From Archivesica marissinica (lineage: Eukaryota; Mollusca; Bivalvia; Venerida; Vesicomyidae), in the NCBI GenBank assembly GCA_014843695.1, contig CM026386.1, positions 15,891,899-15,955,898 of the forward strand: a stretch of DNA of 64,000 bases, written 5' to 3'. Position 1 is the first letter of the stretch. Every line of letters starts with the position of its first letter. The notes beneath the pieces were generated by a model that did no database searches, had not been told where the DNA came from, and saw only the letters and a program-made list of their open reading frames with translations. A program made the translations under genes and the position numbers. Below, one piece after another: positions 48,101 to 57,100 of the stretch.

Positions 48101-50691
48101 CTGTTTATGTGAGTCCATCTGTCTACCACTGTTTATGTGAGTCCATCTGTCTACCACTGTTTATGTGAGTCCATCTGTCTACCACTGTTTATGTGAGTCC
48201 ATCTGTCTACCACTGTTTATGTGAGTCCATCTGTCTACCACTGTTTATGTGAGTCCATCTGTCTACCACTGTTTATGTGAGTCCATCTGTCTACCACTGT
48301 TTATGTGAGTCCATCTGTCTACCACTGTTTATGTGAGTCCATCTGTCTACCACTGTTTATGTGAGTCCATCTGTCTACCACTGTTTATGTGAGTCCATCT
48401 GTCTACCACTGTTTATGTGAGTCCATCTGTCTACCACTGTTTATGTGAGGTCATCTGTCTACCACTGTTTATGTGAGTCCATCTGTCTACCACTGTTTAT
48501 GTGAGTCCATCTGTCTACCACTGTTTATGTGTGGCCATCTGTCTACCACTGTTTATGTGAGGCCATCTGTTTACCACTGTTTATGTGAGTCCATCTGTCT
48601 ACCACTGTTTATGTGAGTCCATCTGTCTACCACTGTTTATGTGAGTCCATCGGCCTTCGGCCTCCACAAACTTTAACCACGCCTAATGTAGATCATACCC
48701 CGATGGAAACTATTGACCTGCGACCCATTCCTTAAAGCGACATTACATCACAAACAAAAAACCAAAATATACATTTTACGTATAAATAGCATAATTCGAA
48801 CACTAATTTGCAATCAATAAACAAGCGTTATTGTGGTCTGCAAACTCTCAAAAGTGAAAGTAGGATTTCATATTTATAAAGGACAACCAAGTGTATATTA
48901 TATATGTAAATATAACGGTAAATATGTACCATAAATCACGCTATTCATGATACACACGTTGTATTACCCATGTATGTTGACCATATTTACATTGTTTTGT
49001 TATGTCAACAACCGTCGTATACGACGCTTGTTTATTAGTTGAAATACGCAGATTCTGCTAAATTTATTTGAATAAAAATGATACCATATAATAGGAAATT
49101 ACATTCTGTAGAAAGTTGCTTTTTCATCGATGTAATGTCGCTTTAAGTGAATAGCTTAATTAGAAGCTTATGTGTGCTTTTAGGAGAGCTAAAAGACACA
49201 CCGAAGAAATTGCCAGACTCAAGGTATGTAAATATGTTTTGTCGCTTATTTCTGTTCTAACTTAAGTTAACCAAACCTTCAGACAAATATCAAAGTTATT
49301 AATATATCAGATTATAACAGCACACTTATATTGTATAATAATTCTCGGGAGACGAACTATATAAGTTTTCTTTCGTTCTAATCCCTTTCAGTCTATTGCT
49401 GTTAATTTATATATAAACTGTTAGTTCTGTTATGTACATGTAAAATACTGAAATTAATAATGTTTAAACTAAATCTACTCATATTATATAATCTGGTGAT
49501 ATATATCTAGATCTTGTTACAAAAAAGGGTTCGCTCGCCCATATGGTTCGCCGGAGCCGAGGGTAAATAAGCGCAATCATCAAAAAGGGTATATTCGTGC
49601 ATTTATGTTTCTGTCATAATGATAGCATTAAAGATATTTTACTTATATGTGAAAGCATCAATGTGGTCATTCGTGTTGGAGGAAACAGCTGTACCCGGTG
49701 TAAACCCACCTGTCTGATATGGCATTACTATCTGGCATACTTCCCGGTCCAAGGATCGAACCCAGGTTGCATTGGTGAGAAGCGTTAGTTTACAGATACA
49801 TATGTTTTGTATGTCAGGGGTTTAAAGTGGCACGAATAGAGTAGGTCATATATTGCGACTTTCCAGCTACCCGGATGTGTGGGTGGAGGAAGACCCAGAT
49901 GCCTCTCCGAGCAGTATGTCAAGCACGGACGATCACCCGGGTAGACCCACCGACCTTCCGCAAGCAAGCTGGATAGCTTCATTACATAATTATAATAATC
50001 CCACACTCTGGTGGGATTCGAACCTACAATGCTGAAGGGCAAATTCGTTAGAAAGCACGTGAACACGGTGGCTACTTTGAGTAAATGTTCATTATGCTCT
50101 ATGGATATGTGGTCCAAACTTTCATATATATAATCGTATTACCGAATTTCTTATAGAGTCGCTAATTCCAATGTTTTGGCTACAACTATTCGTTCAACTA
50201 CTAATGAAGAAGAGTACGACACCATCAAAGATGGATCAAGAAGGGACGCGCTAGATGTTAATGCACTACGCGTGGCAAGCCACCACAATGATGGTTATCA
50301 TAGAGATAACAAGAATACCACTCACCATACCTATACCGGACTGAAGATAGATGACAACGATGGGTATATTGATCTTAACGCAAAGGAACATTACTACACC
50401 GGTCTCAGGACTGATAAGAATCGGACATTTAGGGAACATTATGAGTATCCATATTACGACAATAGAAACAAGAATAAACCACTACGTGCATACCCGAATG
50501 AAAACGTCATGCGAAGGCAATTACCGGATGTGCCTCTTGAATCTGACGATACTAGGCGTGAGGCTCCAGCTAACAGGGCTGAAATGAAAGGCCATTATCA
50601 AGGTCTAGTAGGTCGTAGGTTAGGCGAGAACGTGTATGAGAGGAAGCTGGACGAAGATGGATACATGCGACCAATTGTTTCTGGCAAGTAA
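32987..50691 (+). CDS. SRCR-EGF transmembrane receptor with ITAM-like tail (3' part of gene)
   Basis: Spliced host gene. Exons supported by acceptor/donor sites and matching phases: 32987-33119, 38560-38741, (38885 or 38954)-39079, 42348-42498, 43148-43317, 44410-44691, 46343-46465, 49184-49223 and 50157-50691 (stop TAA 50689-50691). Domain order: SRCR, a short Cys-containing module, SRCR, EGF-like pair, one transmembrane helix, and a cytoplasmic tail of about 185 residues with five YxxL/I motifs. It would be a type I cell-surface receptor binding extracellular or microbial ligands through SRCR/EGF modules and signalling by tyrosine phosphorylation (family knowledge plus inference). The signal peptide and any earlier SRCR domains lie upstream, probably in or beyond the N gap. 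All seven junctions I could check are phase-compatible, and no coding stop is present, so the gene looks intact. Confidence 0.82.
33840..37070 (-). pseudogene. Multi-copy mobile ORF with FEN1/PIN-like nuclease and CXC-like region
   Basis: Minus-strand fragments form one long decayed protein. In order: 37054-36869 and 36798-36379 (LTFDQPFWWKAQ, IVLRVGW); 36437-36237 (MSYMGSIAHLMTDSGLKELF, then HMLSGKAILRAVQGHAL); 35817-35104 (HVVRRSERCWTGLSTDLIIE, QVLMRCIKPVGGLTRGRGSN), ending near ELCSFPSALFESP; 35000-34732; 34680-34444 (INAKSDADYLIVKSALDAS, VVGEDTDLLVML), whose acidic pairs resemble the XPG/FEN1-type nuclease core; and 34256-33840 with a Cys-rich block (RCSCKMGCKTSGCSCRKLGL, CSVVCRNCNQSC) like the CXC domain of tesmin/TSO1 proteins. 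Frames alternate and stops intervene, so it is dead. I do not recognise an established transposon superfamily; intron location and antisense orientation argue for an inserted element. Confidence 0.6.
37071..37765. other. Non-coding intron sequence
   Basis: AT-rich, with no supported exon, repeat or RNA. Confidence 0.5.
37766..37990 (-). mobile_element. SINE-like element (family C)
   Basis: Shares gaggaagacccc/agatgcc and ctccgagcagta...acggacg...cacccgggtaga with a second copy at 49853-50060. Contains a B-box-like gattcgaactc, consistent with a tRNA-derived head. Confidence 0.65.
38260..38425 (-). mobile_element. SINE with tRNA-like head (family D)
   Basis: The minus strand reads atcctccgtggtcgagtgat and then gggttcgagccccgctcac, a recognisable A box and B box of a tRNA-like promoter. 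It lacks a proper tRNA fold, so it is not counted as a tRNA gene. Confidence 0.55.
38560..38741 (+). CDS. Receptor exon: second half of SRCR domain 1
   Basis: Acceptor tttaatatatag|a and donor tcgg|gtaagc; enters phase 2, leaves phase 1. Encodes YGDIGGGRYILEFLSCKGHE, LDVAECASDIYEPVSCRMC and TFGTVKLYCSG, with the conserved SRCR cysteines in V-x-C-x-G-x-E, EC, C and the terminal C. The phase matches the exon at 32987-33119. Confidence 0.85.
38885..39079 (+). CDS. Receptor exon candidate: short Cys-containing module
   Basis: Open frame entering phase 1 and leaving phase 1 (donor tcag|gtcaga), as required between the two SRCR domains. Readable sequence: QGRCDPCGSHSNVVYPSEIF and SSRFTFCVVSG. Two acceptors in the right phase exist (exon start 38885 or 38954); neither has a strong pyrimidine tract. 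No domain is recognised, so the exon may be skipped or spurious. Confidence 0.4.
39515..39600 (-). repeat. LINE/SINE 3'-tail remnant with (AAT)n
   Basis: On the minus strand tatagcgcttttgaacgtgt leads to gataagggcgctcaataaga and an ataataataat end. This resembles the 3' tail of CR1/L2-type elements (by general knowledge). Confidence 0.5.
40421..40645 (+). pseudogene. Possible SWIM zinc-finger protein fragment
   Basis: A 74-codon frame: KGYFSKVQIYLTDEDVLSVR, GKCFSSQRKSEQPYRVNF, DIKRNEICHRL. The pattern (beta strand, SQRKSE-PY, hydrophobic strand) resembles the region just before the CxC of SWIM domains in mobile-element proteins, but the CxC-x(n)-CxH itself is absent. A short decayed insertion in the intron is the likeliest reading. 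Confidence 0.35.
41866..42110 (-). mobile_element. tRNA-derived SINE (family A), near full length
   Basis: Head gtccgattaacgcagtggtt, agcgcgctcgcttctcacc, B box gggttcgatactcgg, tail ttgcgaagcaagtattaaca. Same family as 18670-18912. Confidence 0.9.
42348..42498 (+). CDS. Receptor exon: first half of SRCR domain 2
   Basis: Acceptor taaccaaag|ac; donor aa|gtagga; enters phase 1, leaves phase 2. Encodes DYSIDGIILVDGQSSTEGVI and QVLVDGEWGHICATDWNTTV, then NIACKTRGFK. W-G-x-I-C-x-x-x-W and A-C-K-x-x-GF are the typical SRCR core. The internal intron is in the same place and phase as in domain 1. Confidence 0.88.
43148..43317 (+). CDS. Receptor exon: second half of SRCR domain 2
   Basis: Acceptor tgtttccag|g and donor actg|gtaata; enters phase 2, leaves phase 1. 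Encodes SVDIANASILIGHVECQGSE, SNLNQCTYHKKGYYEHKQSC and NTIAIACTTG. Together with the preceding exon it gives six cysteines, as in group A SRCR domains. Confidence 0.9.
43318..44409 (+). other. Receptor intron containing a SINE
   Basis: 43320-43540 has short repeats of agcagccacct type; 43820-44085 is a SINE; the rest is AT-rich. Confidence 0.6.
43820..44085 (+). mobile_element. SINE (family B) with tRNA-like head
   Basis: catctggactagtaatccag and cacaggttcgatccccc (B box) form the head. The tail ctggaatgggtatctgtctg, gactaatctcttcaggaggc, gtcgctgatatgggcaaccg is shared with 47868-47990 and 3205-3258. Confidence 0.75.
44410..44691 (+). CDS. Receptor exon: two EGF-like modules
   Basis: Acceptor acttcttacag|aa and donor ctag|gtaact; phase 1 at both ends. 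The first module, ECDVAWYGQSCSTMCSCNAN to GECACKKAWSGATC, is of the laminin/MEGF type. The second begins DDDANECLDTLICQEANTQC and continues KNTVGGYECICVQDYEVNDN, with the D-x-x-E-C and C-x-N-x-x-G-x-Y/F-x-C pattern of calcium-binding EGF domains. Six cysteines are present in the second module. Confidence 0.92.
45405..45975. repeat. 98-bp tandem repeat
   Basis: Nearly six copies of a 98-bp unit (aacatctacatatcacaacg, aataatggacagtgcaaggc, acgtaccgcaccatcatc, acaacaagaacactactcta, caagacatcagccagc); anchor sites recur exactly 98 bp apart at 45452, 45550, 45648 and 45746. One copy has a short internal duplication (45775-45810). Confidence 0.95.
45982..46035 (+). repeat. Dispersed repeat piece
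   Basis: cgctcgcccacatggttcgc and cggaggcgaggataaataa recur at 49528-49575 with few changes, indicating a dispersed element tail of unknown family. Confidence 0.6.
46343..46465 (+). CDS. Receptor exon: transmembrane segment
   Basis: Acceptor tgtttttcag|tt and donor caag|gtagga; phase 1 at both ends. Encodes KTEISMLVIVVSSGVGGLLF and IIVVATICFCTRRRRHPQ: one transmembrane helix followed by a basic stop-transfer RRRRH, fixing the downstream part in the cytoplasm. Confidence 0.9.
46500..47575. repeat. 28-bp minisatellite carrying inverted CCAAT boxes
   Basis: About 38 copies of cacgactctgattggacgat tcagcaat with single-base variants (gatgatt, cggctct, catgact). Each unit contains CTGATTGG, the reverse complement of CCAATCAG, the core of NF-Y-type sites. 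The variants alternate in a loose three-unit order (acgactc-gatgatt / atgactc-gacgatt / cggctc-gacgatt), suggesting a higher-order repeat of 84-112 bp. Confidence 0.95.
47868..47990 (+). repeat. SINE (family B) 3' half
   Basis: ctggaatgggtctctgtctg, gactaatctcttcaggaggc and gtcgctcatatgggcaaccg match 43950-44085. The tRNA-like head is missing. Confidence 0.8.
48040..48650. repeat. Second 28-bp minisatellite
   Basis: About 22 very uniform copies of ccatctgtctaccactgttt atgtgagt. Only a few variants exist (aggccat, aggtcat, gtggcca). It ends in a small ggccttcggcc palindrome. It is unrelated in sequence to the 28-bp array just upstream. Confidence 0.97.
49184..49223 (+). CDS. Receptor exon: 40-bp juxtamembrane mini-exon
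   Basis: Acceptor gtgtgcttttag|ga and donor caag|gtatgt; enters phase 1, leaves phase 2. Encodes GELKDTPKKLPDS, then the split codon for R. Small size, but both splice sites are strong and both phases fit their neighbours. Confidence 0.75.
49640..49785 (-). mobile_element. tRNA-derived SINE (family A), partial
   Basis: Shares ggtgtaaacccacctgtctg, tcccggtccaaggatcgaac and attggtgagaagcg with the full copies; the A-box end is lost. Confidence 0.75.
49853..50060 (-). mobile_element. SINE-like element (family C), second copy
   Basis: cgactttccagctacccgga, ctctccgagcagtatgtcaa and gtgggattcgaacctacaat correspond to 37766-37990. Confidence 0.6.
50157..50691 (+). CDS. Receptor last exon: cytoplasmic tail with ITAM-like motifs
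   Basis: Acceptor aatttcttatag|a; enters phase 2 and ends at TAA 50689-50691. The tail of about 178 residues is hydrophilic and Tyr-rich. YxxL/I motifs: YDTI, YTGL (50332), YIDL (50365), YTGL (50395) and YQGL. YTGL-x7-YIDL and YIDL-x6-YTGL both fit the ITAM spacing (YxxL/I-x6-12-YxxL/I) used by immune receptors and by Draper/MEGF10-type engulfment receptors to recruit Syk-family kinases (family knowledge). Further tyrosines (YEYPYYD, NVYERKL, DGYMRPI) could bind other SH2/PTB proteins. Confidence 0.85.
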
Positions 50692-50701
50692 TACTGCAGA
50701 C

Positions 50702-50705
50702 GTGT

Positions 50706-50740
<35 letters not shown>

Positions 50741-51270
50741 AGAGAGATAAGTAGAGCGAGAGAGAGAGAGAGATATATATATATATATATACATAGACAG
50801 AGAGAGTTGGAGAGATAGGTAGGTAGTGAGAGAGATAGATAGAAGAGATATATATATATATATATATATACATAGATAGAGAGAGGGAGAGAGATAGGTA
50901 GGTAGTGAGAGAGAGATATATATATATATAGAGAGAGGGGGACAAAGAGATAGAGGGAGAGATAGAGGGAGAGATAGATAAATATATATATAGAGAGAAA
51001 GAGGAGAGGAGAGGGACGAGAAGAGAGAGAGAGAGTAGAGATGGAGAGAGATAGAGAGAGGGGTGGAGAGATAGAGAGAGAGATAAATGGAGAGAGATTG
51101 AGAGAGAGATAGAATGTGAGAGAGAGGGATATATAGAGAGAGGGATAGATAGAGAGAGATAGATGGAGAGAGATTGAGAGAGAGATATAATGTGAGAGAG
51201 AGAGAGGGATAGATAGATAGAGAGAGAGCGGGGGGAGGGGAGGTGGGATGGGAGGAGAGAGAGAGAAGTA
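50702..51270. repeat. GA-rich (GAGA/GATA) simple-sequence tract in the receptor 3' region
   Basis: Almost pure purine sequence of gagagaga, gagagata and tatatata runs, beginning 11 bp after the receptor stop codon, so it is probably in the 3' UTR. Long minus-strand open frames of Leu/Ser/Tyr are low-complexity artefacts. Confidence 0.95.
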
Positions 51271-52009
51271 AACATGGCATCAGCTAAATGTGTTATTATA
51301 GTTATTACACCGAGAAACTGAGCATGTCATTTGTCTGAAATACACTCGTATACAACTGGCATGCACACCTGAAACGCACGGATATATATACTATAATGCG
51401 TTTTGTAGTTTAGTTTAAACATAGAGTATTTCAAACAATGATATAACATATACAAATATACAATTTACACAATCTTGACACGTATGAAAAATGATTAGAA
51501 CTAAAAGCTATAGCTCATAAAACAAAGCAAATTGTTTTATTTCTCAAATCGTAACATGTTTGTTAAAGCAACACTGTATCGGACTAAAGATCGAGTGTTT
51601 TATTTAAAAGGCACCAGCTATTTGAGGAATATACTTTCCAGTGACAGTGTACTTTAAAAAAATCCAAATATTTCATCAGAAACGAAAGAAATCAAATCAA
51701 TATATCACCGTTGTATACGCGACATGTTTATCAACAAAACGTATATAAACAATGCATAATGCGCATGCGTGACAACGGATTTTGAACCAGTTTTCTTAGT
51801 TCTGATTGCCGAGAGGTGTTTGTTCTGATTACCGATATAGAGCGATGCGTTCCGAATGTACGAGGAGTGTGGCAAACCGAGTCATACTTTTATTTTCATA
51901 TACGTTATTATATTGCAAAAAGCAAAATGTTCAGATTAAAGTGGAAGAATGCATAGTAGCATTGCTATTTGACTTGTACGTAATTAATTGTTACTGTTGT
52001 TACTATTTT
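51271..52009. other. AT-rich DNA downstream of the receptor
   Basis: No supported gene. It may include the end of the receptor 3' UTR. Confidence 0.5.
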
Positions 52010-52745
52010 TGTTATCGTAAGCCATATAGGAAGTGTATTTTTGTTATCGTAAGCCATATAGGAAGTGTATTTTTGTTATCGTAAGCCTATAGGAAGTGTA
52101 TTTTTGTTATCGTAAGCCATAGAGGAAGTGTATTTTGTTATCGTTAGCCATATAGGAAGTGTATAGTTGTTATCGTAAGCCATATAGGAAGTGTATTTTT
52201 GTTATCGTAAGCCATATAGGAAGTGTATTTTTGTTATCGTAAGCCATATAGGAAGTGTATTTTTGTTATCGTAAGCCATATAGGAAGTGTATTTTTGTTA
52301 TCGTAAGCCATATAGGAAGTGTATTTTTGTTATCGTAAGCCATATAGGAAGTGTATTTTTGTTATCGTAAGGCATATAGGAAGTGTATTTTTGTTATCGT
52401 AAGCCATATAGGAAGTGTATTTTTGTTATCGTAAGCCATATAGGAAGTGTATTTTTGTTATCGTAAGCCATATAGGAAGTGTATTTTTGTTATCGTAAGG
52501 CATATAGGAAGTGTATTTTTGTTATCGTAAGCCATATAGGAAGTGTATTTTTGTTATCGTAAGCCATATAGGAAGTGTATTTTTGTTATCGTAAGGCATA
52601 TAGGAAGTGTATTTTTGTTATCGTAAGCCATATAGGAAGTGTATTTTTGTTATCGTAAGCCATATAGGAAGTGTATTTTTGTTATCGTAAGGCATATAGG
52701 AAGTGTATTTTTGTTATCGTAAGCCATATAGGAAGTGTATTTTTA
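52010..52745. repeat. 32-bp minisatellite
   Basis: About 23 copies of ttgttatcgtaagccatata ggaagtgtattt; a ggcatata variant recurs about every three to six units. No spacers separate the units. Confidence 0.97.
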
Positions 52746-52793
52746 ATGATTTGTTTTCTTTTGTTCATTCAATGCGACATCATTGTATATATA

Positions 52794-52998
52794 GCTGTCC
52801 GATTAGCGCAGTGGTTAGCGCGCTCGATTCTCACCAACGCAACCTGGGTTCGATCCTCGGACTGGGAAGTATGTGAGATGGTACGATGGTCTCCAGATCG
52901 GACAGGTGGGTTTTCTCCGGGTACTCCGGTTTCCTCCCACAGGAATGACCACATATTTGCTTTCACCCGCACAATCTTTGTAAAATAAATAAAGTTTA
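52794..52998 (+). mobile_element. tRNA-derived SINE (family A), plus strand
   Basis: Head gtccgattagcgcagtggtt, agcgcgctcgattctcacca (A box region), gggttcgatcctcgg (B box), ggtttcctcccacaggaatg, tail aaaataaataaagtttaaac. Confidence 0.92.
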
Positions 52999-52999
52999 A

Positions 53000-54149
53000 A
53001 CTATATATATATATATAGGATCTTACAAAAGTTTAAACTATATATATATAGGATCTTACAAAAGACTCGCTTAATAGCAAAATTCCAAAACTCGTTACAT
53101 AAAATATAGTATGAAATCATCACTCGTGTAAGATCCTTTTTATCACACAATAACAACAACAACAACAACAGTAACAACAACAACAACAGTAACAACAACC
53201 ATACATTTGAAGAATAAATAGTTGCCAATATATCTTTGATAGCTAAATGGCTGTCGTTTGTATGGAGATATAATAGTATATTAACCTAAATCTCTATGAA
53301 GGAAAGGGCTAAGAGGGCATTTGTATTTTAGAATGAAATATTGGATTTAACCCATCTCGTGAGCTCCCGGAAACATTGTATAAAGCTAATGGCACGGCTG
53401 GCGTAGCCCACTCGCTTAAAGGTCGCTACGAAATCAACATTATACGTGATGTTAGTTTACACATATTGCATTGCACAAACGTGTGTTTAGTTTTTTGTGA
53501 GGTGGTACATTAAGATCATTCTTGATACAGAATTGGACGTTTTTTTATATTTCAATTCTTTTTCGTTAATTATCCATACATTTTTATAATAGTTAACACA
53601 TATTTATCACGAAGCTTAATTGTATATATCTGGTATGTTTCTACATCAGATCAACATAACAGAAATTGTTCATCCAACATTGTTAATTTAGTTTGAAGTG
53701 AATGGAAGGGGTGTAAATAATGTTGCCATAACTTGTAACAACCCATTTGCTTTTTCCCGCATATTAAATCGTATACAGCAATACTAATAAATCCTAATAT
53801 AATATCATATTGTTTTCTACGTATTTCATTGTTTGTATAATTGTAATGTAATGTATGAAAAAATGCAATAAAATATCTGTGTAACTCCCATAGAACATTA
53901 TGATTTGTGTCTACTCTACATCCGGGTGTTCAGGGGCACACAACTCCATAATACAGTTAAATAACCACTAAACAACCAGAGCATCATGGCATCAAAGATA
54001 AGGTCCAAAGCATATGTACTATTATAATATTTACATTTAAGTACTAGTACCAAGCAAGTGCCTACACGTTATGCAGATTTCTCCTCCGCTTACACTGTGA
54101 ATGTAGTCACGTTGTATGGATTGTTATAGGTTTCTAGCTTAAAATATCC
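53000..54149. other. AT-rich DNA with small simple repeats
   Basis: Two copies of aagtttaaactatatatata taggatcttacaaaa (53000-53062) and an (AAC)n run at 53148-53199. The rest shows no exon or RNA that I can support. Confidence 0.6.
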
Positions 54150-57100
54150 ACAAGTTAACGTGCATGGCAGCCCATACATCCTGCAGCTAAAGCGTGGTGT
54201 TGCACAATCTAACGTACATGAACAGTCCATACATCCTGCAGCTACAGCGTGGTGTTGTACAAGCTAACGTACATGGACAGTCCATACACCCTGCAGCTAC
54301 AGCGTGGTATTGCACAAGCTAACCTACATGGACAGCCCATACACCCTGCAGCTACAGCGTGGTGTTGCACAAGCTAACGTGCATGGACAGCCCGTACATC
54401 CTGCAGCTACAGCGTGGTATTGCACAAGCTAACCTACATGGACAGCCCATACATCCTGCAGCTACAGCGTGGTGTTGCACAAGCTAACGTGCATGGACAG
54501 CCCGTACATCCTGCAGCTACAGCGTGGTATTGCACAAGCTAACCTACATGGACAGCCCATACATCCTGCAGCTACAGCGTGGTGTTGCACAAGCTAACGT
54601 GCATGGACAGTCCATACATCCTGCAGCTACAGCGTGGTGTTGTACAAACCAACGTACATGGACAGTCCATATACCTTGCATCTACAGCGTGGTGTTGCAC
54701 AAGCTAACATGCATGGGCAGCCCATACACCCTGCAGCTACAGTATGGTGTTGCACAAGCTAACGTACATGGACAACCCATACACCATGCAGCTACAGCGT
54801 GGTGTTGCACAAGCTAACGTGCATGGACAGTCCATACACCCTGCAGCTACAGCGTAGTGTTGCACAAGCTAACGTGCATGGACAGTCCATAGATCCTGAA
54901 GCTACAGCGTGGTGTTGCACAAGCTAACGTGCATGGACAGTACATACATCCTGCAGCTACAGCGTGGTGTTGTACAAGCTAACATGCATGGACAGTCTAT
55001 ACATCCTGCAGCTACAGCGTGGTGTTGCACAAGCTAACGTGCATGGACAGCACGTACATCCTGCAGCTACAGCGTGGTATTGCACAAGCTAACGTGCATG
55101 GACATTCCATACATCCTGCAGCTACAGCGTGGTGTTGAACAAGCTAACGTGCATGGACAGTCCATACATCCTGCAGCTACAGCGTGGTGTTGCACAAGCT
55201 ACCGTGCATGGACAGCCCGTACATCCTGCAGCTACAGCGTGGTATTGCACAAGCTAACCTACATGGACAGCCCATACATCCTGCAGCTACAGCGTGGTGT
55301 TGCACAAGCTAACGTGCATGGATAGCCCGTACATCATGCAGCTACAGCGTGGTGTTGTACAAGTCAACGTACATGGGGCAGCCCATACATCCTGCAGCTA
55401 CAGCGTGGTGTTGCACAAGCTAACGTACATGGGACAGCCCATACACCCTGCAGCTACAGCGTGGTGTTGCACAAGCTAACGTACATGGACAGTCCATACA
55501 TCCTGCAGCTACAGCGTGGTGTTGCACACATCAACATGCATGGACAGTCCATACACCCTGCAGCTAGAGCTTGGTGTTGCACAAGCTAACGTGCATGGAC
55601 AGCCCCCGTACATCCTGCAGCTACAGCGTGGTATTGCACAAGCTAACGTGCATGGACAGTCCATACATCCTGCAGCTACAGCTTGGTGTTGCACAAGCTA
55701 ACGTGCATGGACAGTCCATACATCCTGCAGCTACAGCGTGGTGTTGCACAAGCTAACTTGCATGGACAGCCCGTACATCCTGCAGCTACAGCGTGGTATT
55801 GCACAAGCTAACCTACATGGACAGCCCATACATCCTGCAGCTACAGCGTGGTGTTGCACAAGCTAACGTGCATGGACAGCCCGTACATCATGCAGCTACA
55901 GCGTGGTATTGCACAAGCTAACCTACATGGACAGCCCATACATCCTGCAGCTACAGCGTGGTGTTGCACAAGCTAACGTGCATGGACAGCCCGTACATCC
56001 TGCAGCTACAGCGTGGTGTTGCACAAGCCAACGTACATGGGCAGCCCATACATCCTGCAGCTACAGCGTGGTGTTGCACAAGCTAACGTACATGGACAGT
56101 CCATACACCCTGCAGCTACAGCGTGGTGTTGCACAAGCTAACGTGCATGGACAGTCCATACACCCTGCAGCTACAGCATGGTGTTGCACAAGCTAACGTA
56201 CATGGACAACCCATACACCATGCAGCTACAGCGTGGTGTTGCACAAGCTAACGTGCATGGACAGTCCATACACCCTGCAGCTACAGCGTGGTGTTGCACA
56301 AGCTAACGTGCATGGACAGTCCATACATCCTGCAGCTACAGCGTGGTGTTGCACAAGCTAACGTGCATGGACAGTCCATACATCCTGCAGCTACAGCGTG
56401 GTGTTGTACAAGCTAACGTGCATGGACAGTCCATACATCCTGCAGCTACAGCGTGGTGTTGCACAAGCTAACGTGCATGGACAGCCCATACATCCTGCAG
56501 CTACAGCGTGGTGTTGCACAAGCTAACGTGCATGGACAGTCCATACATCCTGCAGCTACAGCGTGGTGTTGCACAAGCTAACGTGCATGGACAGCCCATA
56601 CATCCTGCAGCTACAGCGTGGTGTTGCACAAGCTAACGTGCATGGACAGTCCATACATCCTGCAGCTACAGCGTGGTGTTGCACAAGCTAACGTGCATGG
56701 ACAGTCCATACATCCTGCAGCTACAGCGTGGTGTTGTACAAGCTAACGTGCATGGACAGCCCATACATCCTGCAGCTACAGCGTGGTGTTGCACAAGCTA
56801 ACGTACATGGACAGTCCATACATCCTGCAGCTACAGCGTGGTGTTGCACAAGCTAACGTGCATGGGGAAGCCCATACACCCTGCAGCTACAGCGTGGTGT
56901 TGCACAAGCTAACGTGAATGGGAAGCCCATACATCCTGCAGTTACAGCGTGGTGTTGCACAAGCTAACGTGCATGGACAGCCCATACATCCAGCAGCTAC
57001 AGCGTGGTGTTGTACAAACTAACGTACATGGACAGCCCATTCATCCTGCAGTTACAGCGTGGTGTTGTACAAACTAACGTGCATGGACAGCCCATACATC

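Larger units (their letters stand above)
46466..49183 (+). other. Receptor intron with two 28-bp minisatellites
   Basis: Contains arrays 46500-47575 and 48040-48650 and a SINE tail (47868-47990). 48660-49180 has no supported feature apart from AT-rich sequence. Confidence 0.7.
49224..50156 (+). other. Last receptor intron with SINE fragments
   Basis: 49528-49575 dispersed repeat piece, 49640-49785 partial family A SINE (minus), 49853-50060 family C SINE. The remainder is AT-rich. Confidence 0.65.

Noticed and set aside
46500..48650. CRISPR-like arrays (28-bp units)
   Set aside because: Units are contiguous with no unique spacers, no cas genes are present and the DNA is eukaryotic; these are minisatellites. 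The same applies to the 32-bp array at 52010-52745.
50570..51280. Minus-strand Leu/Ser/Tyr-rich frames of 225 and 236 codons
   Set aside because: Low-complexity translation of the GA-rich tract behind the receptor stop codon.
52794..52870. A tRNA gene suggested by perfect A and B boxes
   Set aside because: The sequence is the head of a SINE present in five copies here; the acceptor stem and anticodon arm do not form a proper tRNA. The same reasoning applies to 18895-18912, 38340-38425 and 43822-43865.
52671..52988. A 105-codon frame joining the 32-bp repeat to the SINE
   Set aside because: It consists entirely of minisatellite and SINE sequence.
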